53,673 nt of DNA, from the NCBI GenBank assembly GCA_020073005.1, contig JAIQFX010000023.1, positions 1 through 53,673 on the forward strand. The letters are read 5' to 3'. Positions 33,748-42,275 of this stretch are shown here, piece after piece. A program made the translations under genes and the position numbers. This stretch comes from Terriglobia bacterium (GTDB lineage Bacteria > Acidobacteriota > Vicinamibacteria > Vicinamibacterales > CAVVIG01). The notes under the pieces are model-generated. The model was not told where the DNA came from and made no database searches. It saw nothing but the letters and a program-made list of their open reading frames with translations. Every line of letters starts with the position of its first letter. The first letter of the stretch is position 1.

Positions 33748-34573
33748 CCACGCGCGATCGACGGCGCCGCTCGACGAGCGCTCGCGCGAGCTGCGTCGCG
33801 TCATCGTCCGCATGGTCCAGGCCGCGGGCCGGGGTCATCTCGCGTCGGCGTTCTCCGTCGTCGAGATCCTGCGCGTGCTCTACGACGATGTCCTGCGGTA
33901 CGATCCGAAGAATCCACGGTGGCCGTTGCGCGATCGCTGCCTGCTGAGCAAGGGGCACGGCTGTCTCGGCCTCTATCCCATCCTGGCGGAAAAAGGCTTC
34001 TTCGATCCCGCCGAGCTGTGGAAGTTCTCGAAGCGCGACGGCATCCTCGGCGGGCATCCGGAGTACGGCAAGGTGCCGGGCGTCGAGGCGTCGACCGGCA
34101 GTCTCGGGCACGGTCTGTCGATCGGGATCGGGTTCGCGCTCAGCGCCAGACACGACAGGACCGGCGCGCGCGTCTTCGTCGTCATCGGCGACGGTGAATC
34201 GGACGAGGGCTCGGTCTGGGAAGCGGCGATGTGCGCGAGCAAGCACTGCCTCGGCAACCTGATCGCGCTCACCGACTACAACAAGCAGCAGTCGTACGGA
34301 TCGACGTCCGAGGTGCTCGACCTCGAACCGCTCGCCGACAAGTGGAGGAGCTTCGGGTTCGCGGTGACGGAAGTGGACGGCCACGACGTGGCCGCGCTCC
34401 GCGCGGCGATTCCGGCCGCGCCGGATCCCGCCGGCCGGCCGACGATGGTGATCTGTCACACGGTGAAGGGGCGGGGCGTCGATTTCGTGGAGCGCGACCT
34501 GATGTGGCACCACAAGAACAAGATCTCCGAGGATGAAGTGCGCGCGCTGCTCGCGGGACTGGACACGCCCTGA
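33722..34573 (+). CDS. Transketolase, N-terminal (ThDP pyrophosphate-binding) subunit
   Basis: A 283-residue subunit of a split transketolase. LLSKGHGCLGLYPILAEKG, TGSLGHGLSIGIGFALS and GDGESDEGSVWEAAM followed by LIALTDYN give the ThDP/metal signature (GDG...N). Split transketolases of this type serve many secondary routes, transferring a two-carbon unit to an aldehyde. Here the pair is inside a glycan locus, just after a heptose-type module, so it may either supply sedoheptulose 7-phosphate or build a branched or extended sugar. ATG 33722 overlaps the kinase gene by 26 bases. GTG 33740 is an alternative start. Confidence 0.88.
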   Translation: MPGSRTVNSHARSTAPLDERSRELRRVIVRMVQAAGRGHLASAFSVVEILRVLYDDVLRYDPKNPRWPLRDRCLLSKGHGCLGLYPILAEKGFFDPAELWKFSKRDGILGGHPEYGKVPGVEASTGSLGHGLSIGIGFALSARHDRTGARVFVVIGDGESDEGSVWEAAMCASKHCLGNLIALTDYNKQQSYGSTSEVLDLEPLADKWRSFGFAVTEVDGHDVAALRAAIPAAPDPAGRPTMVICHTVKGRGVDFVERDLMWHHKNKISEDEVRALLAGLDTP

Positions 34574-35496
34574 TGCGCGCCGCGTGCCTGCAGATGGTGT
34601 ACGAGCTCGCGAAGAAGGATCCGCGCGTGTTCTTCATCGGCTCGGACCTCGGCACCGGCACGCTCGACGCCTTCAAGCGCGAGATGCCCGAGCGCTTCTT
34701 CATGGAGGGCGTCTCGGAGGCGAATCTCATCGGTCTCGCGGCCGGCCTCGCGCTCGACGGCAAGATCCCGTACGTGAACACGATTGCGACGTTTCTGACG
34801 CGGCGCTGTTTCGAGCAGATCGTGCTCGACGCCTGCCTCCACAACGTGAACGTGCGCCTGCTCGGCATCGGCGGCGGGCTCGCGTACGCGCCGCTCGGGC
34901 CGACGCATCTGGCCGTCGAGGACATGGCGATCCTGCGCGCGATTCCGAACATGACGATCGTCGCGCCGGCCGACGCCGACGAGATGCGGCGCCTGATGCC
35001 GCTGACCCTCGAGCATCAGGGGCCGATCTACGTGCGGATCGCGAAGGGCAACGATCCCATCGTCAGCCGCACCGACGTCCCGTTCGCGATCGGCCGCGCG
35101 CTGCCGATGCGCGCCGGCTCGGACGCGCTCATCGTGACGACGGGGATCACGCTGAAGAACGGGCTGGACGCCGCGGCGTCGCTCGAGTCGAGCGGCATCC
35201 GCGCGGGTGTGCTGCACGTGCCGACGCTGAAGCCGCTCGATCGCGACGCGATCCTGGACGCGATCGCTCCGGTGCGCGCCGTCGTCACGGTCGAAGAACA
35301 CACGATCTGCGGCGGGCTCGGCACCGCCGTCGCCGAACTGCTGGCGGAGGCGGCGTTCGCGCCGTCGAAGCGCTTCCGGCGTCTCGGCATTCCGGACGTC
35401 TTTCCCGACGAGTACGGCTCGCAGGCCAGCCTGATGGAGCGCTACTCGATTACGGCGGCCGCGGTGGTGGCGGCCGTCACGCAGCTGGCCCACTAA
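34573..35496 (+). CDS. Transketolase, C-terminal (pyrimidine-binding and TKC) subunit
   Basis: A 307-residue subunit completing the transketolase. The catalytic Glu of ThDP chemistry lies in MEGVSEANLIGLAAG (Glu49). The pyrimidine-binding region continues through ATFLTRRCFEQIVLDACLH, and the C-terminal domain starts near DALIVTTGIT and ends with a DVFPDEYGSQ segment. ATG overlaps the N-terminal subunit by 1 base (TGATG), so the two are coupled and should form one enzyme. No housekeeping pentose-phosphate gene lies around it, which supports a dedicated role in this glycan pathway. Confidence 0.88.
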   Translation: MRAACLQMVYELAKKDPRVFFIGSDLGTGTLDAFKREMPERFFMEGVSEANLIGLAAGLALDGKIPYVNTIATFLTRRCFEQIVLDACLHNVNVRLLGIGGGLAYAPLGPTHLAVEDMAILRAIPNMTIVAPADADEMRRLMPLTLEHQGPIYVRIAKGNDPIVSRTDVPFAIGRALPMRAGSDALIVTTGITLKNGLDAAASLESSGIRAGVLHVPTLKPLDRDAILDAIAPVRAVVTVEEHTICGGLGTAVAELLAEAAFAPSKRFRRLGIPDVFPDEYGSQASLMERYSITAAAVVAAVTQLAH

Positions 35497-35519
35497 CGCA
35501 CACGAGGATCCGGAGACAC

Positions 35520-36182
35520 ATGGCGTACATCGATTTCATCATGCAACTGCACACGCGAACGAAGCGCAACTACGTTCAGCGTGTCGTCGAACATCCGAAG
35601 GCCGAGTCCGCGAAAATCGCGAAACAGTACGGCGCGGACTACTGGGACGGCGATCGCAAGTTCGGCTACGGCGGCTACAAGTACGACGGCCGGTGGCGCG
35701 TGGTCGCCCAGGACATGGCGAAGCACTACGGCCTGAAGGCGGGCGACCGCATTCTCGACGTCGGCTGCGGCAAGGGCTTTCTGTTGTACGAGTTCACGCA
35801 GGTCGTGCCCGGCATCGAGATCGCCGGCATCGACATTTCCGAATACGGCATCGCGAACGCCAAGGAGGAAGTGAAGCCGTTCCTGAAGCTCGGCAGCGCC
35901 GTCAGCCTGCCGTACGCCGACCACAGCTTCGACTTCATCGTGTCGCTCGGCGCGCTGCACAACCTGTACATCTACGAGCTCTGGCCGGCGTTGAAGGAAA
36001 TCCAGCGCGTCGGCAAGGCGAACAAGTACGTGATGGTCGAGTCGTACCGCAACGAGGAGGAGAAGGCCAATCTTCTCTACTGGCAGCTGACGTGCGAGTC
36101 GTTCTACACACCGCAGGAATGGGAATGGGTGTTCGCGCAGACGGGGTACACCGGAGACTATGGCTGCATTTATTTCGAATAG
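35520..36182 (+). CDS. Class I SAM-dependent methyltransferase
   Basis: A 220-residue methyltransferase with ILDVGCGKGFLLYEF, AGIDISEYGIANAK, LGSAVSLPYADHSFDFIVSLGALHN and a KYVMVESYRNEEEKA segment, close to Methyltransf_11-type proteins found in O-antigen loci. It has a GGAG at 35512-35515 and starts 23 bases after the transketolase. The N-terminal YGADYWDGDRKFGYGGYKYD stretch is rich in Gly and Tyr and may bind the acceptor. It likely methylates a sugar built by the neighbouring transketolase/dehydrogenase genes. Confidence 0.86.
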   Translation: MAYIDFIMQLHTRTKRNYVQRVVEHPKAESAKIAKQYGADYWDGDRKFGYGGYKYDGRWRVVAQDMAKHYGLKAGDRILDVGCGKGFLLYEFTQVVPGIEIAGIDISEYGIANAKEEVKPFLKLGSAVSLPYADHSFDFIVSLGALHNLYIYELWPALKEIQRVGKANKYVMVESYRNEEEKANLLYWQLTCESFYTPQEWEWVFAQTGYTGDYGCIYFE

Positions 36183-36183
36183 C

Positions 36184-36189
36184 GGGGAG
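36184..36189 (+). promoter_or_regulatory. Ribosome binding site for the alcohol dehydrogenase gene
   Basis: GGGGAG followed by a five-base spacer and ATG at 36195. It confirms the start in a 12-base gap between genes. Confidence 0.5.
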
Positions 36190-36194
36190 CGCCG

Positions 36195-37220
36195 ATGAAG
36201 GCTGCGATTCTTGAACGCGTGAACGCGCCGCTGACGATCGCGGACGTGGAAGTGCCGCGCCTGGCCGCCGGCCAGGTGCTGGTGAAGATGGAGTACAGCG
36301 GTGTGTGCGGCAAGCAGATCGACGAGATCAGCGGACGCCGCGACGATCCGTTCCTGCCGCACCTGCTCGGCCACGAAGGCGCCGGCACGATTGTCGAGGT
36401 GGGCGACGGCGTGACGAAGACGAAGAAGGACGATCGCGTCGTGCTGCACTGGATGAAGGGCCCGGGCATGAACTCCGCGACACCGAAATTCCGGTGGAAC
36501 GGCCGCGAGATCAACGCCGGGTGGGTGACGACCTTCAGCGAGATGACCATCGCGTCCGAGAATCGCGTCACGCCGATTCCGTCCGGCGTCGGCGGCGACC
36601 TCGCGTGCCTGCTCGGCTGCGCCGTCACGACCGGGCTCGGCATCGTGTTCAACAACGCGAATCTGAAACCCGGGCAGTCGCTCGTCGTCTTCGGCGCGGG
36701 CGGCGGCGTCGGGTTGAACGTCATCCGCGGCGCCGCGCTGGTCAACGCGCATCCCATCGTCGCCGTCGACGTGTCGGAGCAGAAGCTCGACTGGGCGAAG
36801 GCGGCCGGCGCGACGTACGTCGTCGACGCCCGGCGCCCGGATCTCGAGCGGCATCTGAAGAGCCTGGCCGCGCAGGGGTTCGACGCGTCGGTCGATACGA
36901 CCGGCCTCGGCGCCGTGCGTCAGACCGCCTACGACGTCACGGCGAACACCGGCATCACGATTCTCGCGGGCGTGCCGTACCAGTCGGAGCGGATGACGAT
37001 CGACTCGTACCCGCTGCACGCGGGCCGGCGGATCATCGGATCGCACGGCGGCGACACCCGGCCCGACGTCGATATTCCGCGCTACCTGCGGCTGCACGAG
37101 CTCGGCAAGCTCGATCTCGCCGGCCAGATCACGCACCGCTTCACGCTGGACACGATCAACGACGCCATCGATACCGTCCGCAAAGGACAGGCCGGACGCT
37201 GCGTCGTCAAGCTCTCCTAG
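36195..37220 (+). CDS. Medium-chain alcohol dehydrogenase without obvious structural zinc site
   Basis: A 341-residue MDR-family dehydrogenase. Catalytic-zinc residues are present: Cys38 in SGVCGKQ and His60-Glu61 in LLGHEGAGTIVEVGDGV. The region that normally carries four structural-zinc cysteines (around residues 90-115) reads GPGMNSATPKFRWNG with no cysteine, so that site appears lost. The NAD(P) domain has VVFGAGGGVGLNVI. It may reduce or oxidise a keto-sugar or polyol made by the transketolase. The start is supported by a GGGGAG site. Confidence 0.85.
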   Translation: MKAAILERVNAPLTIADVEVPRLAAGQVLVKMEYSGVCGKQIDEISGRRDDPFLPHLLGHEGAGTIVEVGDGVTKTKKDDRVVLHWMKGPGMNSATPKFRWNGREINAGWVTTFSEMTIASENRVTPIPSGVGGDLACLLGCAVTTGLGIVFNNANLKPGQSLVVFGAGGGVGLNVIRGAALVNAHPIVAVDVSEQKLDWAKAAGATYVVDARRPDLERHLKSLAAQGFDASVDTTGLGAVRQTAYDVTANTGITILAGVPYQSERMTIDSYPLHAGRRIIGSHGGDTRPDVDIPRYLRLHELGKLDLAGQITHRFTLDTINDAIDTVRKGQAGRCVVKLS

Positions 37221-37233
37221 TGGACTCTCTCGA

Positions 37234-38139
37234 ATGAGCGGTCTTCGCGTGTTGATCACCGGCGGCACCGGTCTGCTAGGCCACGCGTTGCTGCAGGGCG
37301 CGCCGCAGTCCTGCGAGACGCTGGCGACGGCGTTTCGCTCGGCGCCGGCCGTCGAGTGGCGCGCGCGGTTCCGGCCGCTCGACGTCCGGGACGCGCGGGC
37401 CGTGGACGCGCTGATTGCCGACTATCGGCCCGGGGTCGTGATTCACGCGGCGTCGGTCGGCAGCGTCGATCAGGCCGAGCGTGAGCCCGACGCCGTCCGC
37501 CGCACCAACGTGGACGGGCTCGCCGCCGTCGGGCGCGCGTGCGCGCGCGCGGGCGCGCGGCTCGTGTTCATCTCGTCCAACGCCGTCTTCGACGGGACGC
37601 ATCCGCCGTACGACGAACAGGCGCCGCGCCACGCGGTCAATCAGTACGGCCGCCTGAAGATCGAAGCGGAGGAGTGGCTCGAAGCCAGCGGGCTGCCGCA
37701 CGCCATCGTCCGCCCCATTCTGATGTACGGGTGGCCGCCCGCCGGCGGGCGCAGCAACGTCGTGACGCGCTGGCTCGCCGACTTCGAAGCCGGCCGGCCC
37801 GCGGAAGTCGCCCAGGACATCCGCAGCATGCCGCTGCTCGCGAGCAACTGCGCCGACGCCATCTGGGCCGTCGTCCGGCTCGACCGCCGCGGCATCTATC
37901 ACGTCGCGGGCGCCGATCGCGTCACGCTCGTCGAGTTCGCGCGCGAGACGGCGCGTGTGTTCGGATGCTCAGAGGATCTCGTCGTGCCGGTGCCGAGCGC
38001 GCGATTCACGTCGCTGGCGCCGCGGCCGGCCGACACGTCGTTCGTCCTCACGAAAATGGAGCGCGATCTCGGTGTCCGCCCCCTCGGCGTCCACGAAGGA
38101 CTCGTGGCGATGCGGCTGGCCCGCGCGCTGGCCCGGTAG
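37234..38139 (+). CDS. RmlD-like SDR sugar reductase
   Basis: A 301-residue extended SDR similar to dTDP-4-dehydrorhamnose reductase. TGGTGLLGHALLQ near residue 9, VVIHAASVGSVDQAE, FISSNAVFDGTHPPYDE and the Tyr-x3-Lys in NQYGRLKIEAEEW are present. VDQAE, VFDG and the SSN context are characteristic of RmlD proteins. It is probably an NAD(P)H-dependent reductase of a 4-keto sugar. The ATG at 37234 follows the dehydrogenase by 13 bases. Confidence 0.84.
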   Translation: MSGLRVLITGGTGLLGHALLQGAPQSCETLATAFRSAPAVEWRARFRPLDVRDARAVDALIADYRPGVVIHAASVGSVDQAEREPDAVRRTNVDGLAAVGRACARAGARLVFISSNAVFDGTHPPYDEQAPRHAVNQYGRLKIEAEEWLEASGLPHAIVRPILMYGWPPAGGRSNVVTRWLADFEAGRPAEVAQDIRSMPLLASNCADAIWAVVRLDRRGIYHVAGADRVTLVEFARETARVFGCSEDLVVPVPSARFTSLAPRPADTSFVLTKMERDLGVRPLGVHEGLVAMRLARALAR

Positions 38140-38142
38140 GAC

Positions 38143-39189
38143 GTGCGCGTGCTGCTCGTCGGACCGGTGCCGCGCCTGGGAGCGCCCAATCACCTGCCAT
38201 GGCTGCGCTACACCGCGTCCGCGCTGCGCCGGCTCGGCCACACCGTGACGACCACGGCGTACCGCGAGTCGTGGTCCGCGTCGCCGGCCCTGACGTCGAT
38301 CGCGTCGAGGGTGGCCGCGGCGCCCTTGCTCGCGCGTGTCGCGGCGGCACGGGCGGCGGCTCGCGACCGGCGCGTCGTGGCTGCGGCGCGGCGGGCGCGT
38401 CCGGAATTGACGGTCGTCCTCAAAGGCGAAGTGTTTCCCGATGAAGCGATTGCCGGGCTCAAACAATTCACGGCCGGTCCGCTGGTGACGTGGTGGGTCG
38501 ATGATCCGCAGGTGTACCCCGCGTCGATCCGGCAGTTTCCGATGTTCGATCGCGTGTTCCTGTTCGATCGCTCGTACATGCCCCCGCTGGAGTCCGGCGG
38601 CGTGAAGACCGCGTTTCTTCCCTGCGCCTGCGACGAGACGGTGTATCAGCCGCAGCAGCTGTCGGCGGCGGAGCGGGCGCGCCTGCGGACCGACGTGGCG
38701 TTCGTCGCGTCGTGCTATCCGCAGCGCGCGGCGCTCGTCCGCGCGCTGGCTCCCACGCTCGACGTCGGCGTGTGGGGCAACGGGTGGGCCGCGTTCTCCA
38801 ATCAGATGACGCCCCGCGGGACGCCCGTCTGGCGGGGCGGTCTCGTGGCCGATCACATGGCCGCGAAAATCTACAGCGCCGCCGCGCTCGGGCTGAACCT
38901 CCACCATCCACAGAGCCGTCTGGGCGGCGTGAACACGCGGACGTTCGAGTTGCTGGCGGCCGGGACGCTGCCGCTCGTCGATCGGCTCGCCGGCATGGAG
39001 GAATTGCTGGATCCGGAGCGCGAGGTGGCGTGCTACACGTCGGCCGACGAGGCGCGCGATCTGGCGATGCGCTACGTCGGCGATCCGGGCGCGCGGGCGG
39101 CGATCGTGCAGCGCGGACGCGCGCGCGTCCTCGCGCAGCACACCTACGTCGCGCGGATGCGCGAGCTCTGCCGTGTGGCCTGCGGATGA
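38143..39189 (+). CDS. CgeB-like glycosyltransferase
   Basis: A 348-residue GT-B protein of the CgeB/Glyco_trans_1_2 type. The N-terminal domain shows VRVLLVGPVPRLGAP, WWVDDPQVYPASIRQF and VFLFDRSYMPPLESGG. The C-terminal domain has VAFVASCYPQRAALV and GVNTRTFELLAAGTLPLVDR, the donor-binding region of this family. It starts with GTG 38143, 3 bases after the RmlD-like stop. It would transfer one of the sugars made in the preceding modules to the glycan. Confidence 0.82.
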   Translation: MRVLLVGPVPRLGAPNHLPWLRYTASALRRLGHTVTTTAYRESWSASPALTSIASRVAAAPLLARVAAARAAARDRRVVAAARRARPELTVVLKGEVFPDEAIAGLKQFTAGPLVTWWVDDPQVYPASIRQFPMFDRVFLFDRSYMPPLESGGVKTAFLPCACDETVYQPQQLSAAERARLRTDVAFVASCYPQRAALVRALAPTLDVGVWGNGWAAFSNQMTPRGTPVWRGGLVADHMAAKIYSAAALGLNLHHPQSRLGGVNTRTFELLAAGTLPLVDRLAGMEELLDPEREVACYTSADEARDLAMRYVGDPGARAAIVQRGRARVLAQHTYVARMRELCRVACG

Positions 39190-40028
39190 ACCGGTGGATC
39201 GCGCGAGCGATGCGGCGTGTCGGCGCGGCGGCCGGAGGCGTCGATCCCGGCGGCGTGCAGACGTGTCTGGTCCGTGGCCACGAGATCCGTCTGCTGATCG
39301 AGTCGCCGCTCGAGCAATTCCGCGCGAACACGTACCAGACCAAGGAACCGGAAACGCTGGACTGGCTCCAGCGCACCCTGCGCCCCGGCGACGTGCTCTA
39401 CGACGTCGGCGCGAACATCGGACTCTACAGTCTGTTCGCGGCGAAGCAGCTCGGCGGCGCCGGTCGCGTGTACGCCTTCGAGCCGGAGGCGCTCAATCAC
39501 GCGAGGCTGAGCCAGAACATCTACGTGAACGGCCTGTCCGGCGTCGTCATCCCGTGCTGCCTCGCGATCTGCGAGCGGCCGAGATTCGATCGCTTCAACC
39601 TGAATCCGGCGAGCGTACCCGGCGTCGGGCCGCGCGATCGGCTGATCGCCGGTTCGGCGATGCACAGCTTCGGCGCGGCGGAGGACTTCGCGCGCCAGCC
39701 ATTCGCCCCGTTCCATCAGCAGGGCATGTTCGGCCTGCCGCTCGACGATCTGTGGGGATCGTGGGGCCTCGAGTTTCCGAATCACATCAAGATCGACGTG
39801 GACGGCCTCGAGGATCGGATCATCGACGGCGCGGCGCGCACGCTCGAGGACGCGCGCCTGCGGTCGCTGCTCATCGAATTCACCGACGACTCCGAGCCGG
39901 GAGCGCGCATCGCCGCGCGGCTGACGCAGACGGGCTTCCGCGAGGTCGATGACTTCCCGTCGCACTCGCGCGATCAGCTCAAGGGCAGCCCGTACGAGAA
40001 ATGCGTGAATCGGGTGTTCGTCCGATAG
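39186..40028 (+). CDS. FkbM-family methyltransferase
   Basis: A 280-residue FkbM-type O-methyltransferase. VLYDVGANIGLYSLFAAK near residue 69, RVYAFEPEALNHARLSQNI and HIKIDVDGLEDRIIDGA near residue 200 are the family signature. The last two carry the SAM-contact acidic residue and the IDVDG motif that distinguishes FkbM. FkbM proteins methylate hydroxyls of macrolides and glycans. ATG overlaps the glycosyltransferase stop by 4 bases, so the two probably act on the same glycan. Confidence 0.88.
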   Translation: MNRWIARAMRRVGAAAGGVDPGGVQTCLVRGHEIRLLIESPLEQFRANTYQTKEPETLDWLQRTLRPGDVLYDVGANIGLYSLFAAKQLGGAGRVYAFEPEALNHARLSQNIYVNGLSGVVIPCCLAICERPRFDRFNLNPASVPGVGPRDRLIAGSAMHSFGAAEDFARQPFAPFHQQGMFGLPLDDLWGSWGLEFPNHIKIDVDGLEDRIIDGAARTLEDARLRSLLIEFTDDSEPGARIAARLTQTGFREVDDFPSHSRDQLKGSPYEKCVNRVFVR

Positions 40029-40043
40029 TGCCCGCGCCGCAGC

Positions 40044-41114
40044 ATGCAGACTGACGCCGGGCGCGATTTCCAGGTCGTGCCGCGCGCGGCCATTCCAACT
40101 GCGGACTGGAACGGCCTCGCCGCGGCCTCCGGCGAGGCGTGGCTGTGGCACACCTACGAATATCAGGATTGTATGGCGCTGGTGCCCGGGTTCGCCGACG
40201 CGGGTTTTGGCATGGTCGATCCCAACAACGGGGGATCCTTGGTGGCGATCGTGCCCGCTTACCTGAAGACCCACTCGCGCTCGCCCCTGCTCGAGTCTCG
40301 CGGTGGCCCGGCCCTTTCCGGTGGCCTGTCGCGAAAGCAACGAAAGAGCGTCATCGCATTCGTCCGTTCGGCCATGTTCGCCGCGGCCAGGAAAGTCTCC
40401 GCGTCGGTGGTGGACCTCACGATGGCGTCTCTCGCGTCGATGGACGCGCGAATCAACCCTCTCTTCTATTACGGCGTGGCGGACACGTCTTCGCAGACTT
40501 CGATCATCGATCTCACGCAACCCGAAACGGTGCTGTGGGAACGGATGGAAAAGCGTACCAGAAATGCAGTGACGTACGCCTCGAAGAAGAATCTCGAGAT
40601 CGCCGGAGCCGTCGCTGCCGATTTTCCAGTGTTTCGCGACTTGATGCGAGAAACGGTCACGAGAACGGGCTCCAACTTTGCCGATTCCCATTACAAAGCC
40701 CTATGGGATTCGTTCCTCGGTCCCGGCATGTTACGGGGCTACTTAGCCTGCGAAAAAGGCGGTGGCGCTGTGTCGGTGGCGACCGTCGGAGTGTACAAGA
40801 ACCGGGCGAACTATTGGAACGGCGGTGAAACGCGGCGGGGCTTGGCCTGTCAATCGCAGACCTTCCTGCTGTGGCACATCATCAGGCAACTGAAATCGAG
40901 CGGAGTCACGTGCCTTGAAATGGGCGAAGTGTCGCCGCTCCAGACAAACGATAAGAAAGGCGCCATCGGCAACTTCAAGAAGTCGTTTGGCGGTGACTTG
41001 TATCCCATCTACCAGGGCAGGCTCTACTGCGACGCGTGGGGACCCGTGAGGCGTGACCTTTCCGCGCTGCGCCGGGACCTCGTGCGATTCCTGCGAGGGC
41101 AGGCGCCTCAGTGA
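40044..41114 (+). CDS. FemAB-like/GNAT protein of lower GC content
   Basis: A 356-residue protein with the FemAB/Acetyltransf_6 layout: WLWHTYEYQDCMALVP, LWERMEKRTRNAVTYASKK, SNFADSHYKALWDSFLG, YWNGGETRRGLACQSQTFL and the FKKSFGGDLYPIYQ C-terminal motif. It is a second member of the family also found at 10779, though not a close copy. Its codon use is clearly different: three 60-base lines I counted by hand gave 55-63% GC against 77% in one line of the next gene. That points to recent acquisition. It could aminoacylate or acylate a sugar amine. ATG lies 15 bases after the FkbM gene. Confidence 0.8.
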   Translation: MQTDAGRDFQVVPRAAIPTADWNGLAAASGEAWLWHTYEYQDCMALVPGFADAGFGMVDPNNGGSLVAIVPAYLKTHSRSPLLESRGGPALSGGLSRKQRKSVIAFVRSAMFAAARKVSASVVDLTMASLASMDARINPLFYYGVADTSSQTSIIDLTQPETVLWERMEKRTRNAVTYASKKNLEIAGAVAADFPVFRDLMRETVTRTGSNFADSHYKALWDSFLGPGMLRGYLACEKGGGAVSVATVGVYKNRANYWNGGETRRGLACQSQTFLLWHIIRQLKSSGVTCLEMGEVSPLQTNDKKGAIGNFKKSFGGDLYPIYQGRLYCDAWGPVRRDLSALRRDLVRFLRGQAPQ

Positions 41115-42262
41115 CGACACCGCTGTACAAGAAGGCCGACAGTCTCATCGAGCTTCGGAGCGACGATCCCGATCTGCGCAGCGCGCTGGCGCGGCTCTCG
41201 GGCCGGCGCGACGCGATCCTGGCGTCGGCGGCCGATGCGTCGGGCCGGGCGATCCTGGCGCAGGCACTCGCGGATCTGCTCGACGGGCCGCGCCCGACTC
41301 CGGACCCGACCCGCTTCGCGCTGCGTCCGCACGTCCTGGCCGAGCTGCAGCGCATCACCGACGCGGAGCTCGCGCGGTATCTCGTCTACCGCTACCGGTA
41401 CGACGTCTTCCCGCACACGCACGTGGTGGACGCGTTTCCGCCCTGCCTGCAGGTCGAGCCGACGTCGATCTGCAATTACCGCTGCGTGTTCTGCTACCAG
41501 ACGGATCCGCAGCTGACGTCGCCGAAGAACGGCCAGATGGGCATGATGTCCCTCGACCTCTTCAAGACCATCATCGACGAGGCGCAGGGGCGGTGCGAGG
41601 CGGTGACGCTGGCGTCGCGCGGCGAGCCGCTGATGTGCCGCGACATCGACGCGATGCTCGCGTACGCGGCCGGGAAGTTCCTGGCGTTCAAGATCAACAC
41701 GAACGCGTGGTTCCTCGACGAGACGAAAGCGCACGCGCTGCTGCAGGCCGATCCGAGCACGATCGTGTTCTCCGCCGACGCCGCCTCGGAGCCCCTCTAC
41801 AGCCAGCTCCGCGTCCACGGCCGCCTGGACCGCGTGCTCGCGAACATCGAACGCTTCCACGACATTCGCGCGCGGCAGTACCCGCATGCGCGCGTGATCA
41901 CGCGCGTCGCGGGCGTGCGCTACGGCGGCGGCCAGTCGCTCGACGCCATGGAGACGTTCTGGGGCGGGCTCGTCGATCAGGTCGCGTTCGTCGAGTACAA
42001 TCCCTGGGAAAACACGTACGAGCGGCCGATCAACGACGTGACCGCGCCGTGCTCGGATCTGTGGCGCCGGATGTTCGTCTGGTTCGACGGCACCGCGAAC
42101 CCGTGCGACGTCGATTACCGATCGACGCTGGCGGCCGGCACGGTGCCGGCGCGGTCCCTCGGCGAGGTGTGGACCGGCGAGCCCTACGCGTCCTACCGGC
42201 GGGCGCATCTCGACGGCCGCAGGAGCGGCCTCTCGCCGTGCAACCGTTGCACCGTCGTCTAA
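41111..42262 (+). CDS. Radical SAM/SPASM protein
   Basis: A 383-residue radical SAM enzyme with the core motif EPTSICNYRCVFCYQTD (CxxxCxxC at Cys121, Cys125, Cys128), then TLASRGEPLMCRDID for the GxxL/SAM-binding region. The C-terminal SPASM-like part contains APCSDLWRRMFVWFDGTANPCDV and SPCNRCTVV, with cysteines for auxiliary clusters. Related enzymes act on peptides, aminoglycosides or sugars. Next to a CMP-sugar module its substrate may be a sugar, but that is inference. It starts GTG in a GTGA overlap with the low-GC FemAB gene. The truncated gene at 1-249 has a similar C-terminus. Confidence 0.87.
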   Translation: MTTPLYKKADSLIELRSDDPDLRSALARLSGRRDAILASAADASGRAILAQALADLLDGPRPTPDPTRFALRPHVLAELQRITDAELARYLVYRYRYDVFPHTHVVDAFPPCLQVEPTSICNYRCVFCYQTDPQLTSPKNGQMGMMSLDLFKTIIDEAQGRCEAVTLASRGEPLMCRDIDAMLAYAAGKFLAFKINTNAWFLDETKAHALLQADPSTIVFSADAASEPLYSQLRVHGRLDRVLANIERFHDIRARQYPHARVITRVAGVRYGGGQSLDAMETFWGGLVDQVAFVEYNPWENTYERPINDVTAPCSDLWRRMFVWFDGTANPCDVDYRSTLAAGTVPARSLGEVWTGEPYASYRRAHLDGRRSGLSPCNRCTVV

Positions 42263-42275
42263 GCCCTTCCCGACC

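Noticed and set aside
37903-37960. Possible frameshift in the RmlD-like gene from many alternate open frames
   Set aside because: The main frame runs intact from ATG 37234 to TAG 38139 with NAD and catalytic motifs in order.
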